A stretch of 64,000 bases of DNA from Bacillota bacterium (GCA_023386955.1 JAEWIS010000025.1:62001-126000), one strand, 5' to 3'. Counted from the stretch's first letter, positions 27,443 to 36,384 are shown. Notes: a model not told the origin generated them from the letters alone. Program-made: numbers and translations.

Positions 27443-29266
27443 TTACGGCGCCAAATAAATATTGGGGATGGGCGGTGTTGTCATGCCGTCTCCCAGATAA
27501 TAATCCAGCAGATGGGATTGCTTATACCCGGTAATGGTCATGCTGTTGCGGTACAGGGGATTTTGCGGAAGCGTATAAAGCCTTGTATTGGTAGGAATAT
27601 TGGTGGTGAAGATCACCAGCTCGGAGTAATCCCCGCCTTTGGCCAATACCACTTCCTCGCGCCAATCTCCGAACAGATCGGCATAGAACATGGCCGCGCC
27701 TCGTTCGCTCCGCGTTGCGCTGTGGTAATTCCATGTGGTGACCAAGCGGGAAACAGTGCTGGAGCTGTAGTTCCATTTTTCAATTTTCCCGTCGTTATAG
27801 CTTTCACTAAGCAGGTCCCCGTCCCACCATAACCGGAAAGCGGGATACGGGCGGGTGGGCTCCGAGGTGATTTTGGTGTTGGTTGCCCCGTTATAAATAC
27901 CGGAGAAGGACCAAACCTCGTATCCCGGATACCGGGGGTCAATGTCTCCCACATCACCGCGCCCCACGTCCCCTGCCGGCGGGGTGGTGGTGTGCTGCCA
28001 GAACATGGCCCCGGAGTTGGGATTGTAATAATACTCCAAGAGCCCGTAAGGATTATCCTGCTGGATGCCGTAGGCTTGAAGGCCGGAGCGGTTGGGGTCC
28101 AGCTTGCCGATGTAGAAGCGGTCCCCGTGAACCACATTGCTGCCGGCCAGGGAATAACGCAGTGTGCCGTCTCCATTCAGGACAAAGCCGATTTCCGCAA
28201 TCTCATCCCTGCCGTCGCCATCCACATCGGCTATGCGCATCTGATGGCCGTCGGGTGCATTCTGGGAGCCGCGCAGCCATTTCCACTCCATGCTCAGATT
28301 GGAGCCGCTCCACCGGTAGGCGCTGACCACACAGTTGAAGGATTTATCCGCATTGCGGTTTTTCGCGAACACTACAATGCTGGGGGTGGTTCCGTTGAGG
28401 TAGCCGATGCCCAATTGGACGCCCAAAGGCCCCACAGAAAGATAGTCATCCGGCAATGCGGCATAATTCTTCAGCTTGCCGGTCATACCGTCCAGTACGG
28501 CCAGCCATTGTTTGGTATCGCTGCTGTTGGTCCATACAGTGCCGTCGCCGAAGGTTACGCCATTGGCAATCTTCAGCACCACCTCGGCTTTTCCGTTGCC
28601 ATCCAGATCATAAACCGTCACTCCGTCCCACATGCCAACGCTGATGGTGGCGGAGCCGGGAGAGATGTTATCCTGGTTGGTGCTGTTGGGCCCTAGGTTC
28701 ACCGACCATAAGAACGTACCGTCCCGCTTATAAGCCTCCAGCGTTTGGGGTGTTCCCGCCCGGTCCACCAGGTAGTCGTACTCATGATCCCCGTCAAAAT
28801 CCCCTACCCATACATTCATAATTTCATTCCCGGCACGTAAGGGGACGGTCACCACCGGCTCATCGGCATGATTGGCCGTAAGGGTGAAGGAAGCGCTGGC
28901 CGCCTGTTCCGTCCCGTTAACCACAGGTTTTACATAATAGGTATTGGCCTTGGTCAGATCGGCAGTTGTATCAGTGTAGTTGGTGCCTCCGGTGAGCACT
29001 GAGCCGTTCAATTTCACTGCTGCGCCGCCGGCCGCCGAACGGTACACATTAAAGCTGATTCCCGCCGGGTCCAAAGCCAGCAGACGCCAGCTGATGAACA
29101 CCTTGGCGCCGGTGCGGACCGCCACCACACCCCGCCCCAGATTTTCCATCTGTCGGGGTCCCGCTGCCGCCTCCACCGAGCCGGAAGGCAGAATAAGAGA
29201 TGAAGCTGCGAGTACCAAAGCAACCAAAATGCTGAATAATCTTTTCCATAATCTGCTGCATGTCAT
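27443..29266 (-). CDS. Secreted rhamnogalacturonan lyase, PL11 family (YesW-like)
   Basis: 607 residues. A Sec signal peptide (basic LWKRL, hydrophobic core, cleavage near SVEA-AA at about residue 34) is followed by an N-terminal beta domain with NLGRGVVAVRTGAKVFISWR and the eight-bladed propeller of PL11 lyases. Several Asp/Gly-rich Ca-binding loops are seen, such as VWVGDFDGDHEYDYL, MWDGVTVYDLDGNGKAE and IADVDGDGRDEI. The length matches YesW (about 620). It cleaves the rhamnogalacturonan I backbone by beta-elimination outside the cell and is the only clearly exported enzyme of the locus. Confidence 0.95.
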   Translation of the reverse strand: MTCSRLWKRLFSILVALVLAASSLILPSGSVEAAAGPRQMENLGRGVVAVRTGAKVFISWRLLALDPAGISFNVYRSAAGGAAVKLNGSVLTGGTNYTDTTADLTKANTYYVKPVVNGTEQAASASFTLTANHADEPVVTVPLRAGNEIMNVWVGDFDGDHEYDYLVDRAGTPQTLEAYKRDGTFLWSVNLGPNSTNQDNISPGSATISVGMWDGVTVYDLDGNGKAEVVLKIANGVTFGDGTVWTNSSDTKQWLAVLDGMTGKLKNYAALPDDYLSVGPLGVQLGIGYLNGTTPSIVVFAKNRNADKSFNCVVSAYRWSGSNLSMEWKWLRGSQNAPDGHQMRIADVDGDGRDEIAEIGFVLNGDGTLRYSLAGSNVVHGDRFYIGKLDPNRSGLQAYGIQQDNPYGLLEYYYNPNSGAMFWQHTTTPPAGDVGRGDVGDIDPRYPGYEVWSFSGIYNGATNTKITSEPTRPYPAFRLWWDGDLLSESYNDGKIEKWNYSSSTVSRLVTTWNYHSATRSERGAAMFYADLFGDWREEVVLAKGGDYSELVIFTTNIPTNTRLYTLPQNPLYRNSMTITGYKQSHLLDYYLGDGMTTPPIPNIYLAP

Positions 29267-29373
29267 TAACGATCATCCTCTCTACTAATAGTGGCTTGCG
29301 TCTGTTCTGCTGACTGGGCATGCTGCAAAAAGCTAGGCTTCATCTCCTCCCCCCCACACCCCTGAATTAGGTA

Positions 29374-29387
29374 TGTAAATGCTTTCA
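29374..29387. promoter_or_regulatory. Candidate catabolite-responsive element (cre)
   Basis: TGTAAATGCTTTCA matches the CcpA consensus TGWAANCGNTNWCA at 13 of 14 positions on each strand. It lies about 110 bp upstream of the PL11 lyase start. Carbon catabolite repression of the secreted lyase is a reasonable inference. Confidence 0.5.
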
Positions 29388-29527
29388 TTGGAATCTTAAT
29401 CCTGCGGCTCCTCCTTGTACATATTCACTTTCACCAAAGCATCGGCAAAATGTACAAACTGCCCGTTTCAAACGGTATATCAGAATCAGACTTTTTTGGA
29501 TAAATATCACTTTTAGGTGAAGACGCA

Positions 29528-29563
29528 AAAAAAGCCATACCGCATTGATCACGGCATGGCTCA
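29528..29563 (-). terminator. Terminator of the second DUF1593 gene
   Basis: On the minus strand AGCCATGCCGTGATC pairs with GCGGTATGGCT and is followed by TTTTTT, about 10 bp after the stop codon. Confidence 0.8.
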
Positions 29564-29573
29564 TCAATTCCCT

Positions 29574-30815
29574 TTATTCCTTCACCTGCAAGGCCCAATC
29601 GAACCGGGTCTGGAAATCCCGCAAAAATTCCTCACGCCACATGCTTACGGTTTTGGCTCCTTTGTGCGGATGCTCCTCGTGTTCGGGATCCAGCACATCC
29701 GCCCACCAGTTGGAGTAACGGGCTTCTTCCCCTATGCGGCCTGCCGGGGTTTCCTCCACGCAGGTAAAAGCGCCGCTCTGTCCATCCAGCTCCGGTAACC
29801 TGCTCTTCGTCGTATACGTCCAGCTTCCTTGGGACTTGGGCATAAAGCGCACCCGGTATTCCGTGCCGCCGCAGTAAAAGCCCTCAAACTCCTGCCCGTC
29901 CACCACCAAGGTGAAAACGGACTCCTCCGTATCCCTGTCCAGTTCAGGACCCTGGAATACCAGCTCCAGCACAGCAAACACTTCAACTTCGTCCTTTTCG
30001 GTGGTATTCCGGTGGAAGACCGCTTTGGGCCGGTTGCCCACTTGGACGAAGCTTCCGCCCCAGCCCGGCTTTTCCGGCTCCTCCGGCGTGCCCTTCATGA
30101 GGTAGGTTACCGATGGGGTATCCCCCATCTTGATCACTCCCCCCAGATGTTTGGCGAAATAATCCCCCAAGGCACCGTGATGAAGGGCGTGGGTCATGAC
30201 GAAGCTGAGATTGCCCAAATCCCCTTCCTGATTGCCGCCCACAAACCAGCCGCGGTAGGTGGAGTTGTTCTCGATGATCCATAAGTCGGGGAAATTCTCC
30301 CGGATATATTCATACGCGTTCAAACCCCACTTTTTATTGGGTCCGCCGATATAGTATACACGCAGCTTGTCCTTGATTCCGGGATCGTCGTGCAGCGCCT
30401 GTGCCACATCCTCCAGGAGCCCCCAAACCAGCACATACAACGGCCGGTTATCCTCCTTGCGGGCGCATTGGATAATCCAATCCGAACCCTCGGTGCTTTG
30501 GCTGTAGCCCTTGAAGGGAGCGATGTCCATTGTGCCCTGTTTGGTTATGGACCGCAGATAATCCGGCTCCGGGTAACGGTCGGAGTGGGTGCGCAGATTG
30601 GGGTAGTCGGTCTCGTAATGCCCGATTACCTCCAGGATATCTCCGGCAGTGCCTGCGCCCCACGGAGAGGAAATCAGCCCCTCTGTATCAAACAAATCGG
30701 AGTAAAGCAAATAATGCGCCATGGACTGGAAGTCATCCGGATCGCTGCCCCCGATATCTGTGGAAACAATCACTCTGTACCGCTCACCGGCTAATGCCCC
30801 GCCGCTATTATGGAT
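29574..30815 (-). CDS. DUF1593 / nucleoside-hydrolase-like protein (second paralogue)
   Basis: 413 residues from the ATG behind AAAGGTGATGACAAC; an in-frame upstream ATG at 30857 is less likely. The N-terminal loop reads STDIGGSDPDDFQSM, closer to the nucleoside hydrolase DTDxxxDDA motif than in the 523-1896 paralogue. PLYVLVWGLLEDVAQAL is shared by position and wording with [17 protein letters not shown] in that protein. The C-terminal part contains a DUF5060-like beta region (VFAVLELVFQGPELDRDTEE). It is cytoplasmic by appearance and monocistronic, with a terminator downstream and TAGTAAACTA operators upstream. Confidence 0.85.
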   Translation of the reverse strand: MHNSGGALAGERYRVIVSTDIGGSDPDDFQSMAHYLLYSDLFDTEGLISSPWGAGTAGDILEVIGHYETDYPNLRTHSDRYPEPDYLRSITKQGTMDIAPFKGYSQSTEGSDWIIQCARKEDNRPLYVLVWGLLEDVAQALHDDPGIKDKLRVYYIGGPNKKWGLNAYEYIRENFPDLWIIENNSTYRGWFVGGNQEGDLGNLSFVMTHALHHGALGDYFAKHLGGVIKMGDTPSVTYLMKGTPEEPEKPGWGGSFVQVGNRPKAVFHRNTTEKDEVEVFAVLELVFQGPELDRDTEESVFTLVVDGQEFEGFYCGGTEYRVRFMPKSQGSWTYTTKSRLPELDGQSGAFTCVEETPAGRIGEEARYSNWWADVLDPEHEEHPHKGAKTVSMWREEFLRDFQTRFDWALQVKE

Positions 30816-30951
30816 CATGTTGTCATCACCTTTACCAGAACATTTTGGGATAAACAAACCTAAACAATCTAAATAAATATATTCTAAGAAGAGAATCCGA
30901 ACCCTGCATAAGCTAAGATTATCATCAAAACGAGGGGATAGTCAATACGTA

Positions 30952-30965
30952 TTTAGTAAACTAAA
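30952..30965. promoter_or_regulatory. Operator TTTAGTAAACTAAA
   Basis: A perfect 6-2-6 inverted repeat, about 137 bp upstream of the second DUF1593 start. Its core TAGTAAACTA is identical to the element before the rhamnosidase gene. It is probably a transcription-factor site shared across the pectin locus. Confidence 0.6.
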
Positions 30966-31014
30966 ATAAAAATATAACTAAATAAATTTATTAATTAAGT
31001 TAATCGTTTCTGTT

Positions 31015-31028
31015 TTTAGTTTACCACA
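31015..31028. promoter_or_regulatory. Second TTTAGT-type operator (TTTAGTTTACCACA)
   Basis: It matches the left half and centre of the TTTAGTTTACTAAA palindrome, 63 bp (six helical turns) from the site at 30952. The spacing would suit cooperative binding or looping. Inference. Confidence 0.45.
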
Positions 31029-31053
31029 AATACAAAAAAGAGGCTCTCAGAAG

Positions 31054-31110
31054 AGCCCCAAAATAAAAAAGCTGAACAGAAAAACTTATGTTTATCTGTT
31101 CAACTTTATT
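31054..31110 (-). terminator. Terminator of the GH105 gene, repeat-related to 14515-14571
   Basis: On the minus strand AAAGTTGAACAGATAAACATA pairs with GTTTTTCTGTTCAGCTTT and is followed by TTTATTTT. The plus-strand text AGCCCCAAAATAAAAAAGCTG is nearly the same as at 14515-14535, so both copies appear to belong to one dispersed hairpin family. Confidence 0.7.
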
Positions 31111-31166
31111 GGTGTGACTGTGTGACTATTTATCCGCATAAACTTGATTTGTTATACTTAAACTTG

Positions 31167-32282
31167 TTATGCTTCCGCCATCTCAATTTCCAGACATGCC
31201 ATAATAAAAGGACCCACACCCTTGGGATCGTCCTGGCGGATGATCTCGCCGATGTAATATTCGTAGGAGCCGTCCCGGTAAGGATTATTGCCCAGCCCGG
31301 CTACGCCGCAGATATGGTTCAGATGCAGCTTCCCATCCTCCGTCTTCTCCACGCAGCGGGCAAGCAAACCCTCATACCCCCGCCGGGCGGATTCCAGAGC
31401 ATTGCGGCCCAGATAACCCAACCGCGCACCTTTGGCAAGAGAGCAGACAAACATGGCTGTGGCCGATGCCTCCAGATAGTTGCCGGCACGGCTCCCCTGA
31501 TCCAGCACCTGATACCACATGCCGCTCTCCTCATCCTGAACCCGTATCACCGCTTGGGCCAGCCTGTGGAAGATACCGATAATCTCTCCACGCTTGGGAT
31601 GGTCCAAGGGCAGGTCGTCCAGCACATCCACCACAGCCATCATAAACCAGCCGACGGCCCGGCCCCAGAAGTGGGGCGAGCAGCCTGTCACCTTATCCGC
31701 CCAACGCTCCTCCCTGGATTCATCCCAGCCGTGATAAAGCAGCCCTGTGGCCGGGTCCCGGGAAACCTTCTCCATCAAGAGGATTTCGTGGGCTACGTCA
31801 TCGAACCATTCCGGTGCGCTGAACATCCGCCCATAGGCGGACAATAGCGGCGAGGTCATGTACACTCCATCCAGCCACATTTGGTAGGGATAGATTTTCT
31901 TGTGCCACAATCCGCCGCCGCTGGTCCGGGGATGACTCTTCATCTGGACAAGCAGCACCTCCAGCGCTTGTTTATATTTCTCCTGGCCGGTGGTTTCGTA
32001 CAGCACGAACAAACCTTTCCCCTGATTCACCCGGTCCACATTATAATCATTCAGCTCGTAGGTATCGATGGAGCCGTCCTCCTGCACGAACAGATCCATG
32101 TTCTCCTTGATGTACCGGTAATACCGCTCCTCGCCGGTTTCCCTCCACAGCCGCTCCAGCGCCGTAATAATGACACCGTTCTCATAATTCCAGCTGCGTT
32201 CCCTCTGATAGGGCATGTCCGACACGATGGGGTAGTGCTGCATGAAGAAATCGGCCATAGCCATGGACCATCTTTGACTCAT
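31167..32282 (-). CDS. GH105 unsaturated rhamnogalacturonyl hydrolase (YteR/YesR-like)
   Basis: About 371 residues from the ATG behind AAAGGAGCCAACAAT; an in-frame ATG at 32300 lies before that site. Motifs WNYENGVIITAL, QMWLDGVYMTSPL (the conserved Asp), YHGWDESREERWADK and GCSPHFWGRAVGWFMMAV are typical of the (alpha/alpha)6 GH105 barrel. It hydrates the double bond of unsaturated galacturonyl-rhamnose from the lyase product. No signal peptide, so cytoplasmic. It closely resembles the C-terminal half of the 6622-8655 fusion, suggesting complementary chain-length or decoration preferences. Confidence 0.94.
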   Translation of the reverse strand: MSQRWSMAMADFFMQHYPIVSDMPYQRERSWNYENGVIITALERLWRETGEERYYRYIKENMDLFVQEDGSIDTYELNDYNVDRVNQGKGLFVLYETTGQEKYKQALEVLLVQMKSHPRTSGGGLWHKKIYPYQMWLDGVYMTSPLLSAYGRMFSAPEWFDDVAHEILLMEKVSRDPATGLLYHGWDESREERWADKVTGCSPHFWGRAVGWFMMAVVDVLDDLPLDHPKRGEIIGIFHRLAQAVIRVQDEESGMWYQVLDQGSRAGNYLEASATAMFVCSLAKGARLGYLGRNALESARRGYEGLLARCVEKTEDGKLHLNHICGVAGLGNNPYRDGSYEYYIGEIIRQDDPKGVGPFIMACLEIEMAEA

Positions 32283-32533
32283 ATTGTTGGCTCCTTTCAC
32301 TTTCTCGTCTTTACGAATGTAGCATATCCTGATTGGCCGCCACTGGTCAACAATTGGTCCGGATCCTAGCAGTCCTGCTTCGTCAAAGTCCGCTATTGGA
32401 CAAAATGCCTATTCGTTTGGGCATAATGCCGAGCTCATTGGATGTACTGAAGATATACAATGCCCCGGATTCTGCCTTATAGTAAAGCATGATTTGTAGG
32501 GTATGAGTCTATGGGGAAAGGCGGAAAGGAACG
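32283..32533. promoter_or_regulatory. Divergent intergenic region, GH105 versus DUF2264-GH88
   Basis: 251 bp containing the promoters for both directions. No clear operator of the TAGTAAACTA type was found. The plus-strand gene is preceded by GGCGGAAAGGAACG. Confidence 0.35.
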
Positions 32534-34288
32534 ATGGAAGCAATAAAGGATCACGGCAGCAGGGCGTATTATGAAGGCCTGCTGCTTTCTATGATAGAGC
32601 CCTTAAAGGGGCGGTTCAGCCCGGGAAAGGCAAGATTGGAGCTGGGTGCGGAAACCGCAGGCTATGGATACCGGGTAGCCGGAATGGAGGGTTTCTCCCG
32701 GCTGTTATGGGGCATGGTTCCTTATTGGGTCGGCGGCGGTACAGATGAAAGCCTGCTGCCCGTTTTTTGGGAGGGACTGGCCAACGGGACCAATCCTGCT
32801 TCCCCTGAATATTGGGGCGATCTGCAAAACAAGGACCAGCGGATGGTAGAGATGGCCGCTATCGGCTATGGGATGCTGATGATTCCAGCGAAGCTCTGGG
32901 AACCCTTATCCGAAGAAACCCGGACCCATCTGGCGGAATGGCTGGGGCAGATTAATCTGTATTCGCTTGCCGAAAACAATTGGCAGTATTTCAACGTTAT
33001 CACCAATCTGGCCCTGAAGCATGTGGGCAGACCCCACAGCACGCAGCGGTTGGAAGAGGCCATGGCCAAGTATGAGTCCTTCTATCTGGGCAACGGCTGG
33101 TATTCCGACGGTCTGCGGCCACAGAAGGATTATTATATCTCCTTCGCCATCCATTTCTACTGCCTGCTGTATGCGAAATTGATGGGCGGCGAGGACCCGG
33201 TCCGGGCGGAATTGTTCAAGGCACGGGCCCGTGAGTTCGCCGGCACGTTCCTGTATTGGTTCGACGATGAGGGCAAAGCGCTGCCCTTCGGACGGTCCAT
33301 GACCTACCGCTTCGCACAAGGGGCCTTCTGGAGTATGTGCGCCATGCTGGAGCTGGACGTGCTCCCCATGGGCGTATTGAAGGGATTAATTGGACGGCAT
33401 ATGGAGCAATGGCTCCGCCAGCCGATTTTTGACAATGGCGGGGTTCTCTCTATCGGCTACGCATACCCCAACCTGAATATTTCCGAAGGGTACAATGCCT
33501 CCGGTTCCCCTTATTGGGCCTTCAAAACCTTCGCGCTGCTGGCGCTTCCTGCGGAGCATGCCTTCTGGAAGGCGGAGAGCCAGCCGCTTCCGCCGCTCAA
33601 GGCGCGCAGGGTTATTCCCGAGTGCGATATGCTTATGCTCCGGCGGGGCTATGATGTCACGGCGCTTACGGCGGGGCAATATCCGGTGCTGCAGCTGACC
33701 CATGCGGCGGAGAAATATGCCAAGTTTGCCTACTCCACCCGGTTTGGCTTCAGCTGCCCCCGGTCATATTGCCAATTGCATGAGGCGGCACCCGACAGCA
33801 TGCTGGCCTTCCATGTTCATAACATGATTTATGTGCGGAGAGCCTGCCTGGAGTATTCCGTTACGGAGACGGAGGTATATTCCCGTTGGAGTCCCGTAGA
33901 GGGGATTGAGGTGGAAACCCGGCTGATTCCCACCGATAAAGGCCATATCCGGCGCCACACCATTACCAGTCAGCTGGAATGCACCGCATATGACTGCGGC
34001 TTTGCTTATCCGGACTTAATGGAGCACACAAGCACCAACTGCAGCCAAGGCGTCGCGAAGGTGGCGGATGCCAATGGAAGCAGCAGCGTCGCCTCGGAAA
34101 CCGGTAAGGCTATCGTCATCACCAGTGTGCCCAATACCAATCTGATCTTCCCCACAGCGAAAATTCCGGCCATGGAATACCGGATTCCCAAGGGGACCAT
34201 CAGCTTGGAAACCCGGATCGAAACGGAATTCAGAGAGGTTCAAATCCAGATAGGGAGAGGTAACGGTTATGAAGTATGCAATTCATGA
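32534..34288 (+). CDS. DUF2264 domain protein (probable alpha/alpha-barrel carbohydrate-active enzyme)
   Basis: 584 residues. Characteristic stretches are GFSRLLWGMVPYWVGGGTD, NNWQYFNVITNLALKHVGR and DGLRPQKDYYISFAIHFYC, as in DUF2264 proteins. Family members have a heparinase II/III-like helical toroid followed by a beta domain, and the C-terminal 230 residues here fit the beta part. The reaction is unknown. The stop lies 20 bp inside the following GH88 gene, so the two are translationally linked. No signal peptide. The start follows GAAAGGAACG. Confidence 0.85.
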   Translation: MEAIKDHGSRAYYEGLLLSMIEPLKGRFSPGKARLELGAETAGYGYRVAGMEGFSRLLWGMVPYWVGGGTDESLLPVFWEGLANGTNPASPEYWGDLQNKDQRMVEMAAIGYGMLMIPAKLWEPLSEETRTHLAEWLGQINLYSLAENNWQYFNVITNLALKHVGRPHSTQRLEEAMAKYESFYLGNGWYSDGLRPQKDYYISFAIHFYCLLYAKLMGGEDPVRAELFKARAREFAGTFLYWFDDEGKALPFGRSMTYRFAQGAFWSMCAMLELDVLPMGVLKGLIGRHMEQWLRQPIFDNGGVLSIGYAYPNLNISEGYNASGSPYWAFKTFALLALPAEHAFWKAESQPLPPLKARRVIPECDMLMLRRGYDVTALTAGQYPVLQLTHAAEKYAKFAYSTRFGFSCPRSYCQLHEAAPDSMLAFHVHNMIYVRRACLEYSVTETEVYSRWSPVEGIEVETRLIPTDKGHIRRHTITSQLECTAYDCGFAYPDLMEHTSTNCSQGVAKVADANGSSSVASETGKAIVITSVPNTNLIFPTAKIPAMEYRIPKGTISLETRIETEFREVQIQIGRGNGYEVCNS

Positions 34289-35402
34289 AGCGGACCGCCA
34301 GTGGGCGGCCGGTATCTGGGATAAGCTCGCGGTCAAATTAAAGGAAGAATGCCTGCGGGTCGGGCCGAAGATGCCCTATATTCCGGAGAACGGCGCTTAT
34401 GGGGATATGGCGGAGCGGAATCTGGTTTGGTGGACCAACGGCTTTTGGGCCGGCATCCTTTGGCAGATGTACAACGCCACCAACGACCCGGCCTACAAGG
34501 AAACGGCTGAGCAAATCGAAGCCCGGCTGGATCAGGGGCTGGAGGATTATATGGGTCTGGATCATGACCTGGGTTTCTTGTGGCTGCATACGGCGGTGGC
34601 CGATTACCGGCTTACCGGAAACCCCAAGTCCCGGATCCGCGGGCTTCATGCCGCGGGTATTCTGGCCGGACGTTTCCAGCCAGCCGGGGAATATATCCGG
34701 GCCTGGAACGAAGGGCAGGACGGCATCGCCATTGTGGACTGCCTGATGAATCTTCCCCTGCTGTATTGGGCCGCAGAGCAGCGTAAGGATTCCGGCATGC
34801 GGCAGATTGCCATTAAACATGCCGATATGGCCCTGCAGCACGTGCTCCGCCCGGACGGCTCCGCCAACCACCTGGTGGTATTCGACACGGAAACCGGCGA
34901 GTACCTGGATAATCCGGGAGGCCAAGGGTACGAAAGCGGCTCCTCCTGGACCCGCGGCCAGTCCTGGGCCATCTATGGCATGGCACTGTCCTACCGGTAT
35001 ACCGGGAAGAAGGACTATCTGGACGCCGCCAAACGGGCAGCCCATTATTTCATTGCCAATGCGGCGGTGAATGATTATGAGGTGGTCATTGATTTCCGTG
35101 CGCCGGAAGAACCGGTTTATTATGACACCACCGCCGCCGTGTGCGCCGCCTGCGGACTGCTGGAGTTGTCCGAATTCGTCGGCGAATATGAGAAGCCCCT
35201 GTACGTGAAGGCAGCGCTCCGGCTGCTGCGGAGGATCGACGAGAAATTCTGCCAATGGGACCCTGCTGTGGATTCCATCGTTTCCCACGGCTCCGGCAGA
35301 TACCACCGGGAATCGGACCGGGAAGTGCCCATCATCTACGGCGACTATTTCTTCCTGGAGGCCGTGCTGCGGCTGCTGGATAAGGACTTTTTAATCTGGT
35401 AA
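34269..35402 (+). CDS. GH88 unsaturated glucuronyl/galacturonyl hydrolase
   Basis: 377 residues, normal for GH88. WWTNGFWAGILWQMYNAT, HDLGFLWLHTAVADYRLTGN, GIAIVDCLMNLPLLYWA (with the conserved Asp) and SWTRGQSWAIYGMALSYRYT define the family. It removes unsaturated uronic acids from lyase products. The start lies within the DUF2264 gene behind GGGAGAGGTAACGGTT. The pairing suggests that DUF2264 and GH88 act on the same oligosaccharide. Confidence 0.93.
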   Translation: MKYAIHEADRQWAAGIWDKLAVKLKEECLRVGPKMPYIPENGAYGDMAERNLVWWTNGFWAGILWQMYNATNDPAYKETAEQIEARLDQGLEDYMGLDHDLGFLWLHTAVADYRLTGNPKSRIRGLHAAGILAGRFQPAGEYIRAWNEGQDGIAIVDCLMNLPLLYWAAEQRKDSGMRQIAIKHADMALQHVLRPDGSANHLVVFDTETGEYLDNPGGQGYESGSSWTRGQSWAIYGMALSYRYTGKKDYLDAAKRAAHYFIANAAVNDYEVVIDFRAPEEPVYYDTTAAVCAACGLLELSEFVGEYEKPLYVKAALRLLRRIDEKFCQWDPAVDSIVSHGSGRYHRESDREVPIIYGDYFFLEAVLRLLDKDFLIW

Positions 35403-35424
35403 CTGAAAACACGCATGCGTTTAA

Positions 35425-35462
35425 CCAAAAGCCTGATGGGGATATGCCCATCGGGCTCTTGG
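35425..35462 (+). terminator. Hairpin after the GH88 gene
   Basis: CCAAAAGCCTGATGGG pairs with CCCATCGGGCTCTTGG. There is no T-run, and a TATAAT at 35465-35470 begins immediately after, likely the -10 of the MerR gene. It may act as a terminator or as an insulating hairpin. Confidence 0.45.
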
Positions 35463-35498
35463 TGTATAATGGAGTCGTTTAAGAAAGGAACGTGATCC

Positions 35499-36326
35499 AT
35501 GGGCAAGCTGTTTTTGATCGGCGAAATCTCCAAGCTCTTCCGGATCGATATCCGGACACTGCGCTATTACGATGAAATCCGGCTGTTCACCCCGGCCTTG
35601 GTGGATGAGCAGACCGGCTACCGGTATTATGCCATTGAGCAATTCGAACGGTTAAATACGATTCTCTATCTTAAGGCGCTGAATATTCCGCTGAAGGAAA
35701 TGAAGCAGTTTATCGACAACCGGAATATGGATGATGTTCTCGTTTTATTGAAGGAGCAAAAAACCAGAACGGAAGAGAAGCTCCGGGAGTTTCGCCGGAT
35801 TGACCAGAAGTTGGACAAGCTGATCCGCCAGATTGAGGATGTGTACAATCCGGAGGAGCTGTTCAGGATCCGGGAGGTATGGCTTCCGGAGCAGAAGCTG
35901 ATTTTGCTGAAGCAGCGGATTCACCCCGGGGACAATCTGGAGATGTCCATCCGCCTGCTGGAGAACAGCAGCAACCTGAAATCCAGCATTTTTCTTGGGC
36001 AAGTGGGATTAACCGTATCCGCCGCTCATCTGGAGCAGGGTCAGTTCGACGAATACAATTCCATCTTTGTCTTCGTGGAGCCGGATCAGCCGCCACCCCA
36101 GTCAACGGCTTTGAAGATTCTTGCCGGGCAGCAATACCTGCTGGTCCGTTTCATCGGTACCCATACGGATGCTGCTCCCCATTACGAACGGCTGCTGGCC
36201 TATGCCAGAGAAAAGAAATACAGCCCGGCGGAGGATGCGCTGGAAATCACTTATGTGGATTATGGGTTATCCCAGGATACCTCCCGATTCGTAACGGAAA
36301 TCCGCCTGCCGGTAAAACCGTCTTGA
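35499..36326 (+). CDS. MerR-family regulator with C-terminal effector-binding domain (BltR-like)
   Basis: 275 residues. The winged HTH is IGEISKLFRIDIRTLRYYDE followed by RLFTPALVDEQTGYRYY. A coiled-coil linker (about 75-115) leads to a GyrI-like effector domain of about 150 residues. MerR proteins of this type sense drugs or cationic compounds. The start follows AGAAAGGAACGTGATCC. The target is not obvious: the next gene has its own ribosome binding site and a terminator lies between. Confidence 0.9.
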   Translation: MGKLFLIGEISKLFRIDIRTLRYYDEIRLFTPALVDEQTGYRYYAIEQFERLNTILYLKALNIPLKEMKQFIDNRNMDDVLVLLKEQKTRTEEKLREFRRIDQKLDKLIRQIEDVYNPEELFRIREVWLPEQKLILLKQRIHPGDNLEMSIRLLENSSNLKSSIFLGQVGLTVSAAHLEQGQFDEYNSIFVFVEPDQPPPQSTALKILAGQQYLLVRFIGTHTDAAPHYERLLAYAREKKYSPAEDALEITYVDYGLSQDTSRFVTEIRLPVKPS

Positions 36327-36348
36327 CCCTCCAGCTGCTGGAGGGTTT
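36327..36348 (+). terminator. Terminator of the MerR gene
   Basis: ACCCTCCAGC and GCTGGAGGGT form a short perfect stem followed by TTATGCTCTTTT immediately after the stop codon. Confidence 0.65.
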
Positions 36349-36384
36349 ATGCTCTTTTCAAACAGGATAGAGGAGAGAGCAGCT

